Assembly (NCBI GenBank): GCA_013420905.1
Contig: JAAXNY010000001.1
Coordinates: forward strand, 8,114,561-8,178,560
Source of the DNA: Collybia mongolica
Taxonomy: Eukaryota > Basidiomycota > Agaricomycetes > Agaricales > Clitocybaceae
Reading direction: 5' to 3'
DNA: 64,000 nt
Positions 22,562 to 34,259 of this stretch are shown in pieces. The number at the start of each line of letters is the position of its first letter. The first letter of the stretch is position 1. The notes beneath the pieces are model-generated. The model ran no database searches. It was not told the DNA's origin and worked only from the letters and a program-made list of their open reading frames with translations. Both the position numbers and the translations under genes were made by a program.

Positions 22562-24346
22562 ATGACGAGCAACCCCGACGTACCGCCCTTCACGGGATAC
22601 GTGGAAACCACCGTCAATGCCCTTCGGCTAATCCATGCAGCGCGCCAGGGCGTCATTCCTCGTATCACCCGTCGTCTCAACGACTCGGAACGCAGAACGA
22701 TGATCAAGAGTGGGGCTGTCTTTATCTTCAGTGTGGATGAAAGTGGGATAAAAAGGTGGACGGGTGGGCTTCACTTTCTCTTGAGCATTCGCTCTTTGAT
22801 GACGTATTGGACATCACAGATGGCTTATTGTGGTCGCCTTCCCGCATCGTCGGGAACTTTTTGGTAGGCGTGAGTTGCTGTTGAGGTCTGAAATTCTGAC
22901 CCCAGAGTCTAGGTCTATCGTGAGATAAACGAACGTACAAGCAGCCGAGGAAGTCAGAGGAAGGCACCGTATCCTGCAGATACACAATCCCGGGGATTCT
23001 CCAGCTACCGTGGCTCGCCAGACCACTTGCAGAACGCATTCAAGGGAACGAGTCAGACTTTGCACGGCCCCAGCGACCAAGGGACATTCAAGGCGGATGG
23101 GCTCATCAAGAAGGTCAGTCTCCTTACCGATATTTCCATGTCCACGTCTACTCAACACTATACCATAGACCATAACCGTTACCATCGACGGTTCCGACCT
23201 CCACCTGATCTCATACTACACTTCCGAGGATATTCGCTCTGGAAAATTGAAGGTAGGGATAGCGTTGCAACCCCGAATTGTATTAACGACATATATGAAT
23301 ATCCCAGAGACCGACGCACAGGCCCGACATCATGTCGATTTACATGCCCCCCCATATCTTCCGCTTGACAAACTTTCGCGTTCCACCGAAGATGGAGATC
23401 GGACCAGATGGAAAATCACGGCTCGTGTGAGTATATAGTTGGCGTATTTCGAGAGAAAGTGCTCATGAGTGACTCTAGATGCGATGGCGATGATGCTGAG
23501 CCAGCGGTAGAGTGTAAGGTGGAAGAACAGTCGTACCATGTGTCAAATTCTCCGCAATGGGCCTCCAGCAACACAGAAGCATCACCGATTGAGGACGATT
23601 TCGGAGGCAATATATATCACCAGGGTAATAACAATGTCGTTGGATCTTCCCACTCGTACGGCCGTGATAGCGCAACTAGCAGATGGCCAGTTCCTCTCGA
23701 TAACTTGCGCATATCATCCTTGAATCGCCACGATATGTCTTGGTCCCAATCTCCATCTCCGACCTTATCGCGGGACGGCGGCTCCCGTCGGCGGGATAGT
23801 ACTCAGTCCACACATACAGGCTCGTGGCCAACCCTACATTCGCAGTCGACTCGCTGGCGTTCGGATTCCTATGATTCAGCGACAAGTGGTAGCGGAGGAC
23901 ATTGTATTGAGCGTCCTCGTTTTCGATCCAACACATCGTACGATCACTCTAATGCAACTTCACACCGGAGGGAGGCTGAAGGGATACCTGGATATCACCA
24001 TCGGATCTCTGCTGACCTTGGGGGGAACCGGGAAGGGGCAACCCAGCGCCTCCCTTGGGTGTCCAGCCGGGACGCGTCGATTGCAGATAAATACCTTCGC
24101 ACCTCACGGCCTGAGGCATCCTTCTCTCCGCCACCAACTCTGCCTTTCTCCTCACATCACACCTATAACCGTGTCGGCCATTCCTATGGTACGACCTGGG
24201 CTACGAACGAAAGCGGCCTGTCCGACTCCGCCTTGCAGCATATCCCTACCCTTAGCCACGGCCTGCACTCATATGACACATCCACATCATATACTTCTTC
24301 AAGTCCCGAGGATTATTCAGTTGACGATTACGGCAAATCGTCGTAA
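22562..24346 (+). CDS. WOPR-domain (Gti1/Pac2) transcription factor
   Basis: Five exons: 22562-22763, 22820-22863, 22913-23113, 23169-23426 and a last exon starting at 23501 or 23519 (both acceptors keep frame) to 24346. This gives about 510-516 residues. The N-terminal WOPR half reads FTGYVETTVNALRLIHAARQ, then GVIPRITRRLNDSERR, SGAVFIFSVDESGIKRWTDG, LLWSPSRIVGNFLVYREIN. The second half reads LIKKTITVTIDGSDLHLISYY, then TSEDIRSGKLKV. These are the two DNA-binding lobes known from Wor1/Ryp1/Gti1/Pac2, which control morphological and developmental switches in fungi. After the domain comes a long Ser/Thr/Tyr-rich, probably disordered tail ending DDYGKSS, typical of the family. The start is 5 codons before the conserved region. 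Targets cannot be inferred. A frameshifted second copy lies at 59790-61565. Confidence 0.9.
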
Positions 24347-24988
24347 CCTTCTCGACAGTTTGATTATTTTGGATGACCTGACGACCTGCCGCGCCACGAA
24401 TGTATCATGCTCCTTAGACCGAAATATACAGCTGTTTGATATTTCTTTTTTACATCACTGATTTTGTACCATTGGATAAGCATAATTTATGGCTCGGATG
24501 CTGAAGGAGCTACGGCGGCGGCGGCTTAGAACCATATCAAGTAAGGTTAATGGATCAGGCACTCACCCCAAGCCCGTGCATCTCGGGTGGGCGTCGCTCA
24601 TGCCGGCACTAAACATCCGCCAATCAACGGCCACCTGTTTTATGTGACGGCAACATCAAGGCTGCGGTACAGAACTATTTTTGATGGTGGAATTCATGCA
24701 ATTTCACCCTTCGTCTTTGGAATTTCCCAAGCGAAGACAGTGGATAGAGAAAAGAAGGGAACGAATGAGAGCCGAGTCCTCGAAGCATCGAGTGATAGTA
24801 ATGCCGAGGCCTAAAGGTTGCCCAATGAGTATGAATACCCCGGAGGAAATGGTTCTTACGACTGAACACCTGGGAGCCCCAAATCGGGCCATCATCATTC
24901 GTATGCAATTAGTATTATGGGGTTTTTAACTACATGAAGGCAGAAGAGGTGAGAAACCAAGAATGAGGTCGAGCATGGTAGTGGTCGT
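24347..24988. other. Intergenic between convergent genes
   Basis: The 642 bp between the WOPR stop codon and the TFB2 stop codon. Several open frames exist on both strands, but none is family-like. Confidence 0.4.
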
Positions 24989-27051
24989 TCATGACGTGCT
25001 CCCACTGGTCCTTCTTTCAATAAACCCTCTAATGTTTGCGTGTCCATCCAAGCTGCCAAAAAAGCACCGTTTTGCCGTGTTTTCCCATAAAACAACATCG
25101 AGCTCTTTTGCATAATTCAAGACGAATTCATAATCCGCTTGGGACGCAAAGGCAGTATAGAGATAACCTATTTCAAGGATTCACATTAGGTGTCAAGGTA
25201 TCGATGATGAAAGTCTCGAACCTTCTTGAGACTTTAGGCGATTCTTTTCTAGTTCCCAGAGCCGAATTTGATCCTGAACAGTCACAGGGAGGAGCGGATT
25301 CTACCGTTCGTTGGTCAGCCGCCCGACGGGATTCGTAGAAGGAGGGTTGCTCACATTCTTTCGCATTTGAGGGTGGGCATGACTAATTAGATAACTGATT
25401 ATCTGGAGTTCGATGAGAAGCGGTGCTTAAGACGGAAAATTGTGACTATCTACCTGATCTGCGGATATCCCATTATTGAGCGCTTTCTTGACGCTGTCAC
25501 GGGTGATGGATCCAACGACCAGATTAGGGAAACGGTACTTCAGTGAAACAAAGAGGTTGAGGACTGCAGTCTGAAGTGGGTTGTCTGATGGGATGTGAGT
25601 TTCATAAAATAAAAAAATATTTGGAATCTGACGAAACCTGTGTAGGCGTATATTCGATAATTTGTCTCGAGCACAATAAAGCCCTCTTTGGGACCAGAAC
25701 TGGTGCCGGTAGTTGTCGGAAGGGGCGGAGAAGATGAAGTCAGCGTGGTGGATAGACGAGTGGGGCTGAACCGCTTCGACGAAGGCTATCAAGAGGGGCA
25801 GGATGAATAGAAGGTTCTGCGAGATAATGAGAACGAACCCTCCGCTGCCATATGAGACCATAGTCACGGAGGTCCTCAAGCATGGCTTTTTGGCTAACAC
25901 CGAGATTCTCGGTTGAGTATTCCTGTGCCAATCGTTTCAACAAAAAATATTTTCATCAAATGAGGGACAACGGACTCGACCGAGTTGCATTGTCGACAGC
26001 ATGAAAAGGAAGCTCAGCACTTCGACGAGGTCCATCTGTCTTTCCTGTGGCAATGCCGTAAGAGCAATCCAAGGCATTAATATACTTAACACGCACCTCA
26101 GCCATGTGTAGATATTGGAGTAATAGATCCCACAATTGTGCGTGAGGAGAATGCAGGAGAAACTGGAATCCTGCCGAAGTAATTTGAAGAGGCGAGCCGC
26201 TAGGAAAATTCTTTCAAAGTCAGCAGCACGCAAACATGAGCATTTTAGCAATGGGTACCGAATACTAGCCATGAGCCCACTGCGTTCCAAGAGGAAAAGT
26301 ACACCCTGAGATGGCCTAGTTGGGTGCTGCCCAGTCCCTGACGATACCATATAATGCAAGATGGTCTGATATTTGGATCAATCGGCGTCGATATTACATA
26401 GCTGAGAAGACGCACCTCCCACCGTTCTAATGCATAACCGTCTAAGGCTTCCACACCAAATGGGGGACGTTTATCGTCTTTCTCCGCAGGAACACCAAAG
26501 CTTCCGCTCGATCCACTACAAAAAATCCCGTCAAGTTCATTTTCACGTTGATGGCGAAGATTACTTTACCTGCCCGTGATTGCCTGTCGGAAACTCGACT
26601 TGAACGTCGGATTCAAAGCGAGTTTTACAGTCGAGGTCGGTAGAATATGAAGACGAAATAGGGTTGCCAGTGCGTCATCGTAATATCTGATTGTATTCGT
26701 TGAAGCCACGCGAGAAATAAAAACAGTACATGTTTGCTGCACTTTTTACCTTCACGAACGACCCACGCTGCCATTGTCGACGCAGGTATGGCTGATTCTA
26801 ACCAAAGTAGGTTCATTATGAGCTGCCTTTCCAAAGGCGCTAATAACCTGTGCCGTCTGACTTCAGTGCATGAAAAGGCCGTCAACGCGATAGAATATGA
26901 ACCGAAATATTGATAGACATGATGAAGGCTTTTGATACAGGCGAGTGAGCGTATTTTGTGACTGAGATTGGAGAAAAGGTAATAGGGTGTGGGGGACACT
27001 TGAACCGGGTGTGGTATTTTCTGCATAAGTGTACGGCTTCGCGATGGACAT
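24989..27051 (-). CDS. TFB2: TFIIH core subunit Tfb2/p52
   Basis: A multi-exon minus-strand gene. Exon 1 is 27051-26903 and exon 2 is 26847-26743; later exons run to the TGA at 24989. Conserved Tfb2 blocks occur in order: LPFLQSQSQNTLTRLYQKPS, LERQLIMNLLWLESAIPAST, TLFRLHILPTSTVKLALNPT, GVEALDGYALERWE, MVSSGTGQHPTRPSQGVLFL, ERQMDLVEVLSFLFMLSTMQ, GVSQKAMLEDLRDYGLIWQR, GFIVLETNYRIYAYT, LNLFVSLKYRFPNLVVGSIT, and the C-terminal LYTAFASQADYEFVLNYAKE with FGSLDGHANIRGF. Tfb2 anchors and stimulates the XPB helicase in TFIIH for transcription initiation and nucleotide excision repair, and is essential in yeast. Near 26582 the left copy seems to lack one base of the RQAITG codons that the right copy keeps, so this model carries a probable sequence error. 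It is divergently paired with NAS6. Confidence 0.88.
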
Positions 27052-27184
27052 GGTGGAAACGGAGAAAGTGGCACAGTTGGATGTGATTCGGAAACACGTG
27101 ACATCTCACGCGTATACGCGTAACCATCATCTCGCCCAAACTGTCCTGCAGACATACACAACCCTTGTGCCTTTTGTCTTGAAC
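27052..27184. promoter_or_regulatory. Shared promoter of TFB2 and NAS6 with E-box and ACGCGT palindrome
   Basis: The two start codons are divergent and only 133 bp apart, so one short region must drive both. It holds a CACGTG E-box at 27095-27100 and, 7 bases further on, a perfect 14-bp palindrome ACGCGTATACGCGT at 27108-27121, made of two mirrored ACGCGT (MluI cell-cycle box-like) hexamers. Binding by any factor is inference. Confidence 0.6.
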
Positions 27185-28463
27185 ATGTCTAATCTATCTG
27201 CTCACGCAGCCGCGCAAAATAGTATGCTATATCATTATTTTTCACCTAAAACTCAATCAGAATTGAAGAATATTATGTTAGATCAGTTTTCATTGCTTCG
27301 TGCCCTCGTTGCCGAAGATCCAAAGGTTATCAACTCTCTAGACGTGGTACGTACCCTTGCTTTACTCCGCATCTCCGTTTAATTAGCACATGCAAACCAA
27401 AGGATGAAAGGACCCCCTTGCATTGGGCCGCATCGTCCGGTTCAATCGACATTGCGCGATTTTTGATTGATCAAAAAGCTGAAGTGGACAAGCCCGATAA
27501 TAGTGGATGGACCCCTCTTCATATTGCAGGCACGGAACCTTCGGAATTCGAAAGTTTCTCGCTGACATCCTAATGATAATTTGCAATTTTAGTAAGCGCT
27601 GGGCATGAAGAGATCGTTCAAGAATTGATAGGTGCAGGCGCAGACGTAAACAGGTAACGTATACATCAGACCTGAACGTCTTCCACAGTCTAATCGATAT
27701 GGAACAGGAAGAATGACAAGGGAATAACCCCACTGTGAGTCCCAAAACTACGGTCACGAGTCTGCACGTCCAACACAAGGCTTTCTTCTCCGCAAGGCAC
27801 TACGCCGCCTCTAAATCTCGTATCGATGTGCGCTGTCAGCTTGTCACTAACATGTCCGTTCTTCTGACCGTTATACTTCAGATTGGCAGACTCCTGATTT
27901 CGAGGGGCGCCGATGTACGTATCCTTGACGCGATGTTATGACCGAGGAGTTCTTGACCAACCTCTTTCCCAGATCAATGCAAAAGATAAGGCGAGCCAAA
28001 TCCCTATGTACGTAGATGAATGACCCCGCTTCCTGCCAAGTTCTCATTCATTGAACTACAGGCATCGAGCGGCAACTACCGGCTCCGTCGGATTCATACG
28101 ATTGTTGTTGGATTCATCAACCCCAGCCAACAAGACTCGCCTCAATACGGCGGATCGAATCGGTATATTTCAGTGGCTGTTTTCACCTCACCGTGTGACT
28201 TACTCAACCATAAGGGAATACTCCATTGCATCTCGCCATGGACTCTGCACATGCAGAAGCCGCCGTTGTTTTAATAAACTCCGGGGCAGACCGTGGCCGC
28301 GTGAGTAGCCTCTGAACTAACAACCTCCTGTCACAGAATCATTAACACCTTTCGATTAAAGTTAAACCAGGATGGTGAAGCCCCGGAGGATGTCCCTGGA
28401 GTAGGTGGTGCAGAACAGAAGCGCGCCAAACAGCATGTAATTGACTCCTGCGGCAAGCCGTGA
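27185..28463 (+). CDS. NAS6: Gankyrin/Nas6-like ankyrin-repeat proteasome assembly chaperone
   Basis: Eleven small exons (27185-27221, 27282-27346, 27403-27529, 27593-27653, 27708-27734, 27797-27827, 27882-27914, 27973-28007, 28062-28162, 28215-28300, about 28362-28463) give about 234 residues, close to the usual gankyrin length. Ankyrin repeats are clear: DERTPLHWAASSGSIDIARF, DNSGWTPLHIAVSAGHEEIV, NDKGITPLHYAASKSRIDIG, KDKASQIPMHRAATTGSVGF, GNTPLHLAMDSAHAEAAVVL, DGEAPEDV. Nas6/PSMD10 binds the Rpt3 ATPase tail and guides assembly of the 19S regulatory particle. The intron at 27530-27592 appears to start with GC (GCACGG) rather than GT, in both arms; using it restores the ankyrin consensus. 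The last acceptor has an alternative at 28371. The frame is intact in this arm. Divergent partner of TFB2. Confidence 0.9.
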
Positions 28464-30763
28464 GCCTTAAGCTTTGAAATGACAATGTACACCAGTTCCA
28501 GTGCCCCTTCCAATCTAGCGGCTTGATCGAGTCGCAACAAACTCTCGACATCCTTCAAACTTCTTGTTCACCCTATCGTAAGAAAAAGTTGCTGATGGCA
28601 TGAATACTGATCATTTCCGCCTAATTTCTATCTACATTTCTGTTTACACTGATTTTCATACTAGCGGAGTGCAAAAGATGCTTTTTTGGAGCTGCAAGGG
28701 CCAGTCACTGGATATATCCATGTGGCTTGGCTTTTCTGGGACCAAAATCAATCATGGTCCCGGCTTATGCGGTAGAATTTTATCATCTAGCCAGTGTCAA
28801 TTACCCAGCAAGCAGATCGCTATCCTCGCCACTGTATACCGTCACTAAGAGCCGTTCAAGTTCCCTGACCAGTCTCGAGACCCAAGGGGCCAAGAGGGTC
28901 GTTTGAGTTAGCTACGTTTGCTAAACACTAGCGCTGCGATTCGGGTCGGGTCGAGAGTGCGACTATGTGACGCTACACAGTTTGCGGTTCTGTGAGGAGA
29001 CGATTTCTCTTGGTGCATCTCCAGATTAAATTACGGGTTGACCAGGGAGGCTAAGCGGATAGAACAGTTAAAATGCGAGGCCTGCACAGCTCCTAATCAA
29101 CGAATTCAAAACACCTTATAATTATCAGTCTGTAACCTACCTCTTTAATGGTAAGCCTCTAGATCAACCCTGATTGGTTCCACGAAACGCCGAGCATCCA
29201 ACCCCGTCGCGATACATCACCCATCGACCGGTCTAACGAAGAGGGTTAAAAGACGACGGCTATGATCAGCGAGTGCTAAGCTAGCCTTCGTCCACCTGCT
29301 CACCTCACAAGCCCGGTCTTGTGTTCTCCATCCACCCCTTAAACTATACACTCTCTCTTCCAGGTGAAGGAGATTCGATTCTAGTCAATCCAACTCTAAA
29401 CCCATACGACACTTTCACCCCCCCTCCCCATGCGTGCTTCGTTCACTATGCCACCGGCGTTGTCGTTGTCGTCGTCCCCCGCGCCAATGTTGACCATGGT
29501 CTTGAGGCTCGCTATTACCGTAATGAGATTTACGCGCGCACGATTCCTGAAGGGAAACCTGAGGTGCTGGGCGAACCCATGTCGCCATGTACCGACGCAC
29601 ACTCCCAAGAGAGACCTTCAAGAAGAAACATGTTTAGGATATCCAGGTAGGCCTTGAAATAAATAAGGTTCACGAGTTTGACTGACCAGGTTAATAGATT
29701 TACGACGTCGAGGACAAAGAGTACCGCGGAGTTTTACGTCGCAATGCCGCAAGGGTTGGGATGTGCAAATATGGGCATATCGTCATGAGCTCCTTCGATT
29801 ACTGCCTTGGAATGATATGACACTGATCCCGTTACTTGATTAATATTCAAGTTTACGCTTCATTCGAACTGGCCCTCAAGGAAATGACAACCTCTTCCCC
29901 GTCTCATGATGCTACAAGGTATTCGGGAATGTCGATTCCATGGGCCTTTGTCGATGAATGGCATTGGCGTTTCTGGAATGAGATGAACCAGAGTCAGCTC
30001 CGGCTTAGCCCATACTTCTCTATACTGGCTGGGTTCAAGTTGTATAGACGGAATTTGCCACGTTGCCCAAGTACATATGCTACTAGGGGATCAACCTCCA
30101 TATTCCTTTTGCAAGCGCCAAATGAAGCATCCCCGGAAATCCGGATAGATTGGGTCGAATCGTCCTGGGTCCATTCTATTTTGGGCGATTTCTTTTTTAC
30201 TATTTACTTTTTGTCTTTTTTTGTTTTGTTTGCGTGTCAGTGCATTTTTGAGGTTTAACATCCGGGAAAATGGTGTTTTTCTGAAGCCAACAAGGTGAGA
30301 TCTCAAAAACAACGCGCAAGGCAAAAACGACGATGGTTATCTTCGACTGGCGGAGTTCGAAACCCCTCTAGTTAGTTAGGTTAAATGTTATGAATCCAAG
30401 TGAAATCGGCCCAACCCAACTTCCCAAGGCTTCGCAAATCGGTGGTCCGGTTCAACCAGGTAGGTTTTCATGCCCACGGATCGTTTTTGTTATGAACAAT
30501 CATCCTTATCTGACGAAAATCAGGGAAAATAGATGGCGCACTCGTGGTGGAGGAGAAAGGGCGGCGCGTGACCGTGTTCGAAGTTCTTTCTGTGCCTTCT
30601 AAGTACCCAACGGACTAAATTTTGGAACGCAAGCGTGCTGTTGATCATCCGGGCTTTCCGCGATCTCCTGGACCGTACTTCGTACACGTGGATAGTGGGG
30701 ACTATAAAGACTATGTCATTCATCAGAGAGTTCCTGCCAGCAACGTCGACAAAGTCGCCCGTC
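28464..30763. other. Region without a recognised gene; possible small gene near 29321-30150
   Basis: About 2.3 kb between NAS6 and the first esterase. A plus-strand frame at 29321-29650 begins MFSIHPLNYTLSLPGEGDS, continues LVNPTLNPYDTFTPPP, and ends at a plausible donor near 29648. A following open stretch (IYDVEDKEYRGVLRRNA, about 29699-29800) could be a second exon, and 29836-30258 a third frame. I do not recognise the family, and stops interrupt simple joins, so it may be a decayed gene. The 300 bp before 30763 contain the CE1 promoter. Confidence 0.3.
30703..30709 (+). promoter_or_regulatory. TATA box of CE1
   Basis: TATAAAG lies 61 bases upstream of the CE1 start codon, at a spacing close to that of the TATA elements of CE2 and CE3. 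Confidence 0.65.
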
Positions 30764-32865
30764 ATGCTACTTTCACTATCTCTTGTGGCTATAGCGAGCT
30801 TTTTTCTCCAAGGACGCATCGTATCCGGCGATGTTATTAATACAGGCTATGCCAAGTACCTAGGGAATCGAACCATGCCCAACACCGTGGCGTACCTTGG
30901 CGTTCCATATGCTGAACCACCGCTTGGAGAACGACGTTTCCGAGCCCCCCTACCTCTGAACACAACTCGAATCACACAGTCTGTCAATGGAGCTGTGATA
31001 GACGTGAGGAGTTACCCGGATTTCTGCATTCAAGGCACCACTGGACGTTCGTATGGGCATATATTTCATGGCAAGCCTTTTCTCATTGACCTTAGAGGGT
31101 GATGCCGGAGGCGCAGGCAGTGAAGACTGCCTGAAGGTAAACATATACGCGCCTGTCGGTGCGCGACGGGGAAGCAATCGTACGTTTCTGTCGTTCAACG
31201 AGATTAGTATTAGTAAAATCATGTATATTTTTAGTCCCTGTTCTCGTGTATATTCACGGTGGTGGTGTGTAGTATATTTACTATATCTCAACATTTGTCG
31301 CTAACCCGCTACCTCTTATCAGGTTATACCTTCGGCAATCCACGCAATTGGCCATTCGACCATTGGGTTCAGCAAAGCCCAAATGTTGTCATCGTATCCG
31401 TTTACTATCGTTTATCTTCTTTTGGCTTCATGTCCGTCCCCGTATTTAGTGACCCAAAGATTGGTGATTTCAATGCGGGTTTCCAAGATCAGATCCAAGC
31501 GTTGAGATGGGTAAAGGAACATATTGCAAGCTTTGGGGGAAACCCCAACAAAGTAACAATCAATGGTGAAAGTGCAGGTGGTAGTTCAATCGAACTTCAT
31601 CTTGTTGCAAACACTGGCGAGAAATTATATTCCGGCGCTATTGCCCAAAGCGTCTATCGTACACCGTTACCAACACCCGAGGAACAACAAGTGCAGTGTT
31701 TTCTTCGTCTTCCTGCCGATTTTGGCTGACAGACGTTGAAGCCTCTTTTTCAATTCTATGCTGAACAAGCTGGATGTGGAAGAGGATCAACTGTAGCTCA
31801 GCTAGCCTGTCTGAGGGGGTCAAGTGTCAGCGTCCTTGCCCGTGCGCAAGATGGAGCAAGACCGCCTGCCTTGTGAGTCAAAGCTTCCCCTTTCAACCAG
31901 GCCTTCTCACTTACACTTTTCAAGCACCGGGCCTTACCGGGCCTTCCGTCCTGTTATTGATGGGAAACTTTTTACCACTTACCCAACACAATCGATCAAT
32001 GCTGGAAGATTTGCCCAGGTTCCACTCATGGTCGGGTAAGATAAGTGACTCACATACCATCTCAATGCTCAGTCCAGTTTCTAGCGCAACGACAAATGAA
32101 ACTCTCACCGGTGGGCCGGACCTTCCCTCAGCTTGGAGGAACTATTGTCCCGCACTTACCACTACAGATATTAATGCACTACTTGCTGTGAGTTTCAATC
32201 TGAAATCGATAGCGATTTTTGTTTAGCACCGAAGCGCAGCTCTATCCCTCTTCTGCCTTCGCCACTACTGCCCTACAGATGGAAACAGCGTCGGGCGACC
32301 TATCAGTGAGATGTGCTGTGAGTGTTATACTAGAATCCCGTAACCTTAGCTGACGCTTCTACATATGCCTTACGTAGAGGACCATCATGGCGGCCGCTAT
32401 TTCTAAACGCATCAATGCTTGGACATATCGATACAATCAACGTAACCCCACTAGTGGAGGGGCCGGCGTTGGACATGCTGCTGAAAACTGGATGATGTTC
32501 CTTGGATCTAACACTGGGTGGGTATCAGACTATATCCCATATCCGGCGTCTCTTAATCCCCGATCATACTAAATAGGGTTAACGGGTCGGCGACGTTTAC
32601 GCCACTGAAGCCAGTCGAAACTTCCTTTGCTTCCGAGCTGATAGCGTACTGGCTGTCCTTTGTTCGCGCGGGGAACCCCAATACATTCAAGCTGCCCCGC
32701 TCACCGATCTGGCCGTCATACAGCGCTACTGCCAGGAATCGAATCGTGCTACAGCAGGATCCTTCTGGAACTGCAACTCTCAGCGGAAGCATTTTAGAGC
32801 GCGAAGTGGACCCCGAGACGCAGAGGTGTATAGTGATAGGCAGTCAAGCATCTCAAGAGAACTAG
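30764..32865 (+). CDS. Secreted type-B carboxylesterase/lipase (CE1)
   Basis: Ten exons: 30764-31046, 31096-31179, 31235-31264, 31323-31690, 31733-31872, 31925-32035, 32085-32187, 32240-32317, 32378-32517 and 32577-32865. Phases agree throughout, giving 541 residues. MLLSLSLVAIASFFLQGRIV is a signal peptide. Alpha/beta-hydrolase features of the cholinesterase/carboxylesterase superfamily are YLGVPYAEPPLGERRFRAP, AGSEDCLKVNIYAP, the oxyanion motif [32 protein letters not shown], and the nucleophile elbow GESAGG (Ser about 216). The likely triad partners are Glu about 344 (TTNETLTGG) and His about 432 (GVGHAAENW). The substrate, possibly plant- or lipid-derived esters, is not determined by sequence. 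First of three tandem paralogues; the left-arm copy reads intact. Confidence 0.9.
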
Positions 32866-33939
32866 ATATTTACCTGGAAGACTTTTCGACTTCTAGATCG
32901 ATAGCAATCTAGCCGTGATTCAATTTAGCCTCTGTTGCTGGCGCCTTCCAAGACTACTTATAGTGCGAATACTACAGAGGTGCCATACTATTGTCACATT
33001 TTCCTGCCACGCCATACTCTATGATTGAGTGTCGTGATGGAAGTATAGTCATGGTACTATCAAAGTTATCAGATCGAAGTCACCATGCGGGTACTCCTTG
33101 AATCCGCCTTTATTCGAATATTTCTGACAGACCTTTCAACTTTTGTATGACATCAAGGTGAGTACTGCGGCCTATTTATGTTCGTACCCAACGTGTGGTC
33201 CGAACCCTGGAGGGCCTGACAACAGAATTGAAGTCGTAATGCCAGGGACTTATCATACATCACGTTGCGAGGTATGCAGGTCATAATCGTAAGGGAATGT
33301 CATTAAATCGAGAAAGACATCCGACGAAAGGTACCCTTGTTTTAACACCTCAACCCAACTGCACCTTTACATTCTGCAACTACAGAATACATTGATCATT
33401 TCACCAGCATTTTAACTAAAGCAGGCAAGGCCGCTGTTGATGCTCCAATTGCTTGCTTCCATTATACGGTTGCGTCTAAAATCGTTGACTACAACGAGTC
33501 TTCAAACAGTTTTGACACGGCCAAAGTCTTAAGATCCTTCGGACCTTCCAAGCCATTCCTTTAATGGATGTCTCGGCTCAAGTTCCTGTTCATACGCCAG
33601 AACATTCCGATTTTTTTTCAACCATTAGAATGGTACTTGCATAAATGGGCGATTTTTCCCGATGGCCGAGCGATATGCGAGTGATGTGAAGCATGCAAAG
33701 TACGTATGAAACATCGAAGATCAATAATAAAAGACCGTGGGAAGTTTTGTGTTCAGCGTTCGAGTTTTTTGTATTTTCAGTACCCCCTCAGTACAATGCA
33801 CCATCCTCTAAAGCTTGACGCCCTGGAAAGGGCGGAAATATGAGATTTGCAAAGTTTCATCGTGATTCAGGATACTGAGGATCCACAACATCGAACTTGA
33901 AACACAGGAAGCTTCGGAATGACTATCCTCATTGGGACT
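32866..33939. other. Intergenic between CE1 and CE2; one orphan open frame
   Basis: An open frame without an ATG runs 33346-33564 (TTEYIDHFTSILTKAGKAAV...) and may be an exon remnant. I do not recognise it. Nothing else is gene-like. Confidence 0.35.
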
Positions 33940-34259
33940 ACAGTTAGAATTTTGGCCTGCATTTATTCATCTAGCCCTGCCCTAGTTTATATTCCACGCT
34001 TGTTCTAGGCCTCAGCTTGTGTATCTTCCATACCTCAACTCCAAGTGGATACCCGCGCTCGAATTTTCTATGTTCGGAACACCGGAGTAGGAGGACTCCC
34101 GAAAAACAATGCATGAACATGTTTGAAGTTGTCAAATCTTCCAGGCGCGCTGCCGACGTTACTTTGACCTTCCCCTCGGCCTAATGCAAACAAAATGCGT
34201 ATGGAAGCTATAAAAGACCTTCAAACTCTCCCGGCGACCCGTAACTGGTGTCGCCCGTC
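33940..34259 (+). promoter_or_regulatory. CE2 promoter, duplicated upstream of CE3
   Basis: About 320 bp that align along their length with 37558-37876 in front of CE3. Shared landmarks are the TGGCCTGC...TCATCTAGCCC start, GCGCTCGAATTTTC, CCGGAGTAGGAGGACTC, a GCGCGCTGCCG block, and a TATAAAA box at 34209-34215, 51 bases before the start codon. The duplication unit therefore included the promoter, so CE2 and CE3 are probably co-regulated. Confidence 0.75.

Noticed and set aside
23676..24461. Long antisense and alternative-frame open frames across the WOPR gene tail
   Set aside because: They are shadows of a Ser-rich coding exon. The plus-strand frame that continues the WOPR domain explains the region.
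26625..27161. 178-codon minus-strand frame overlapping the start of TFB2 and the shared promoter
   Set aside because: Wrong frame relative to the conserved Tfb2 blocks; it reads through two clear introns.
29400..29530. Short GTCGTTGTCGTCGTC repeat as a possible microsatellite locus
   Set aside because: Only a few triplets, explained by a Val-rich stretch in an open frame.
30290..30375. tRNA-like B-box (GAGTTCGAAACCCC) downstream of the region before CE1
   Set aside because: No matching A-box, acceptor stem or anticodon arm could be folded at a proper distance on either strand.
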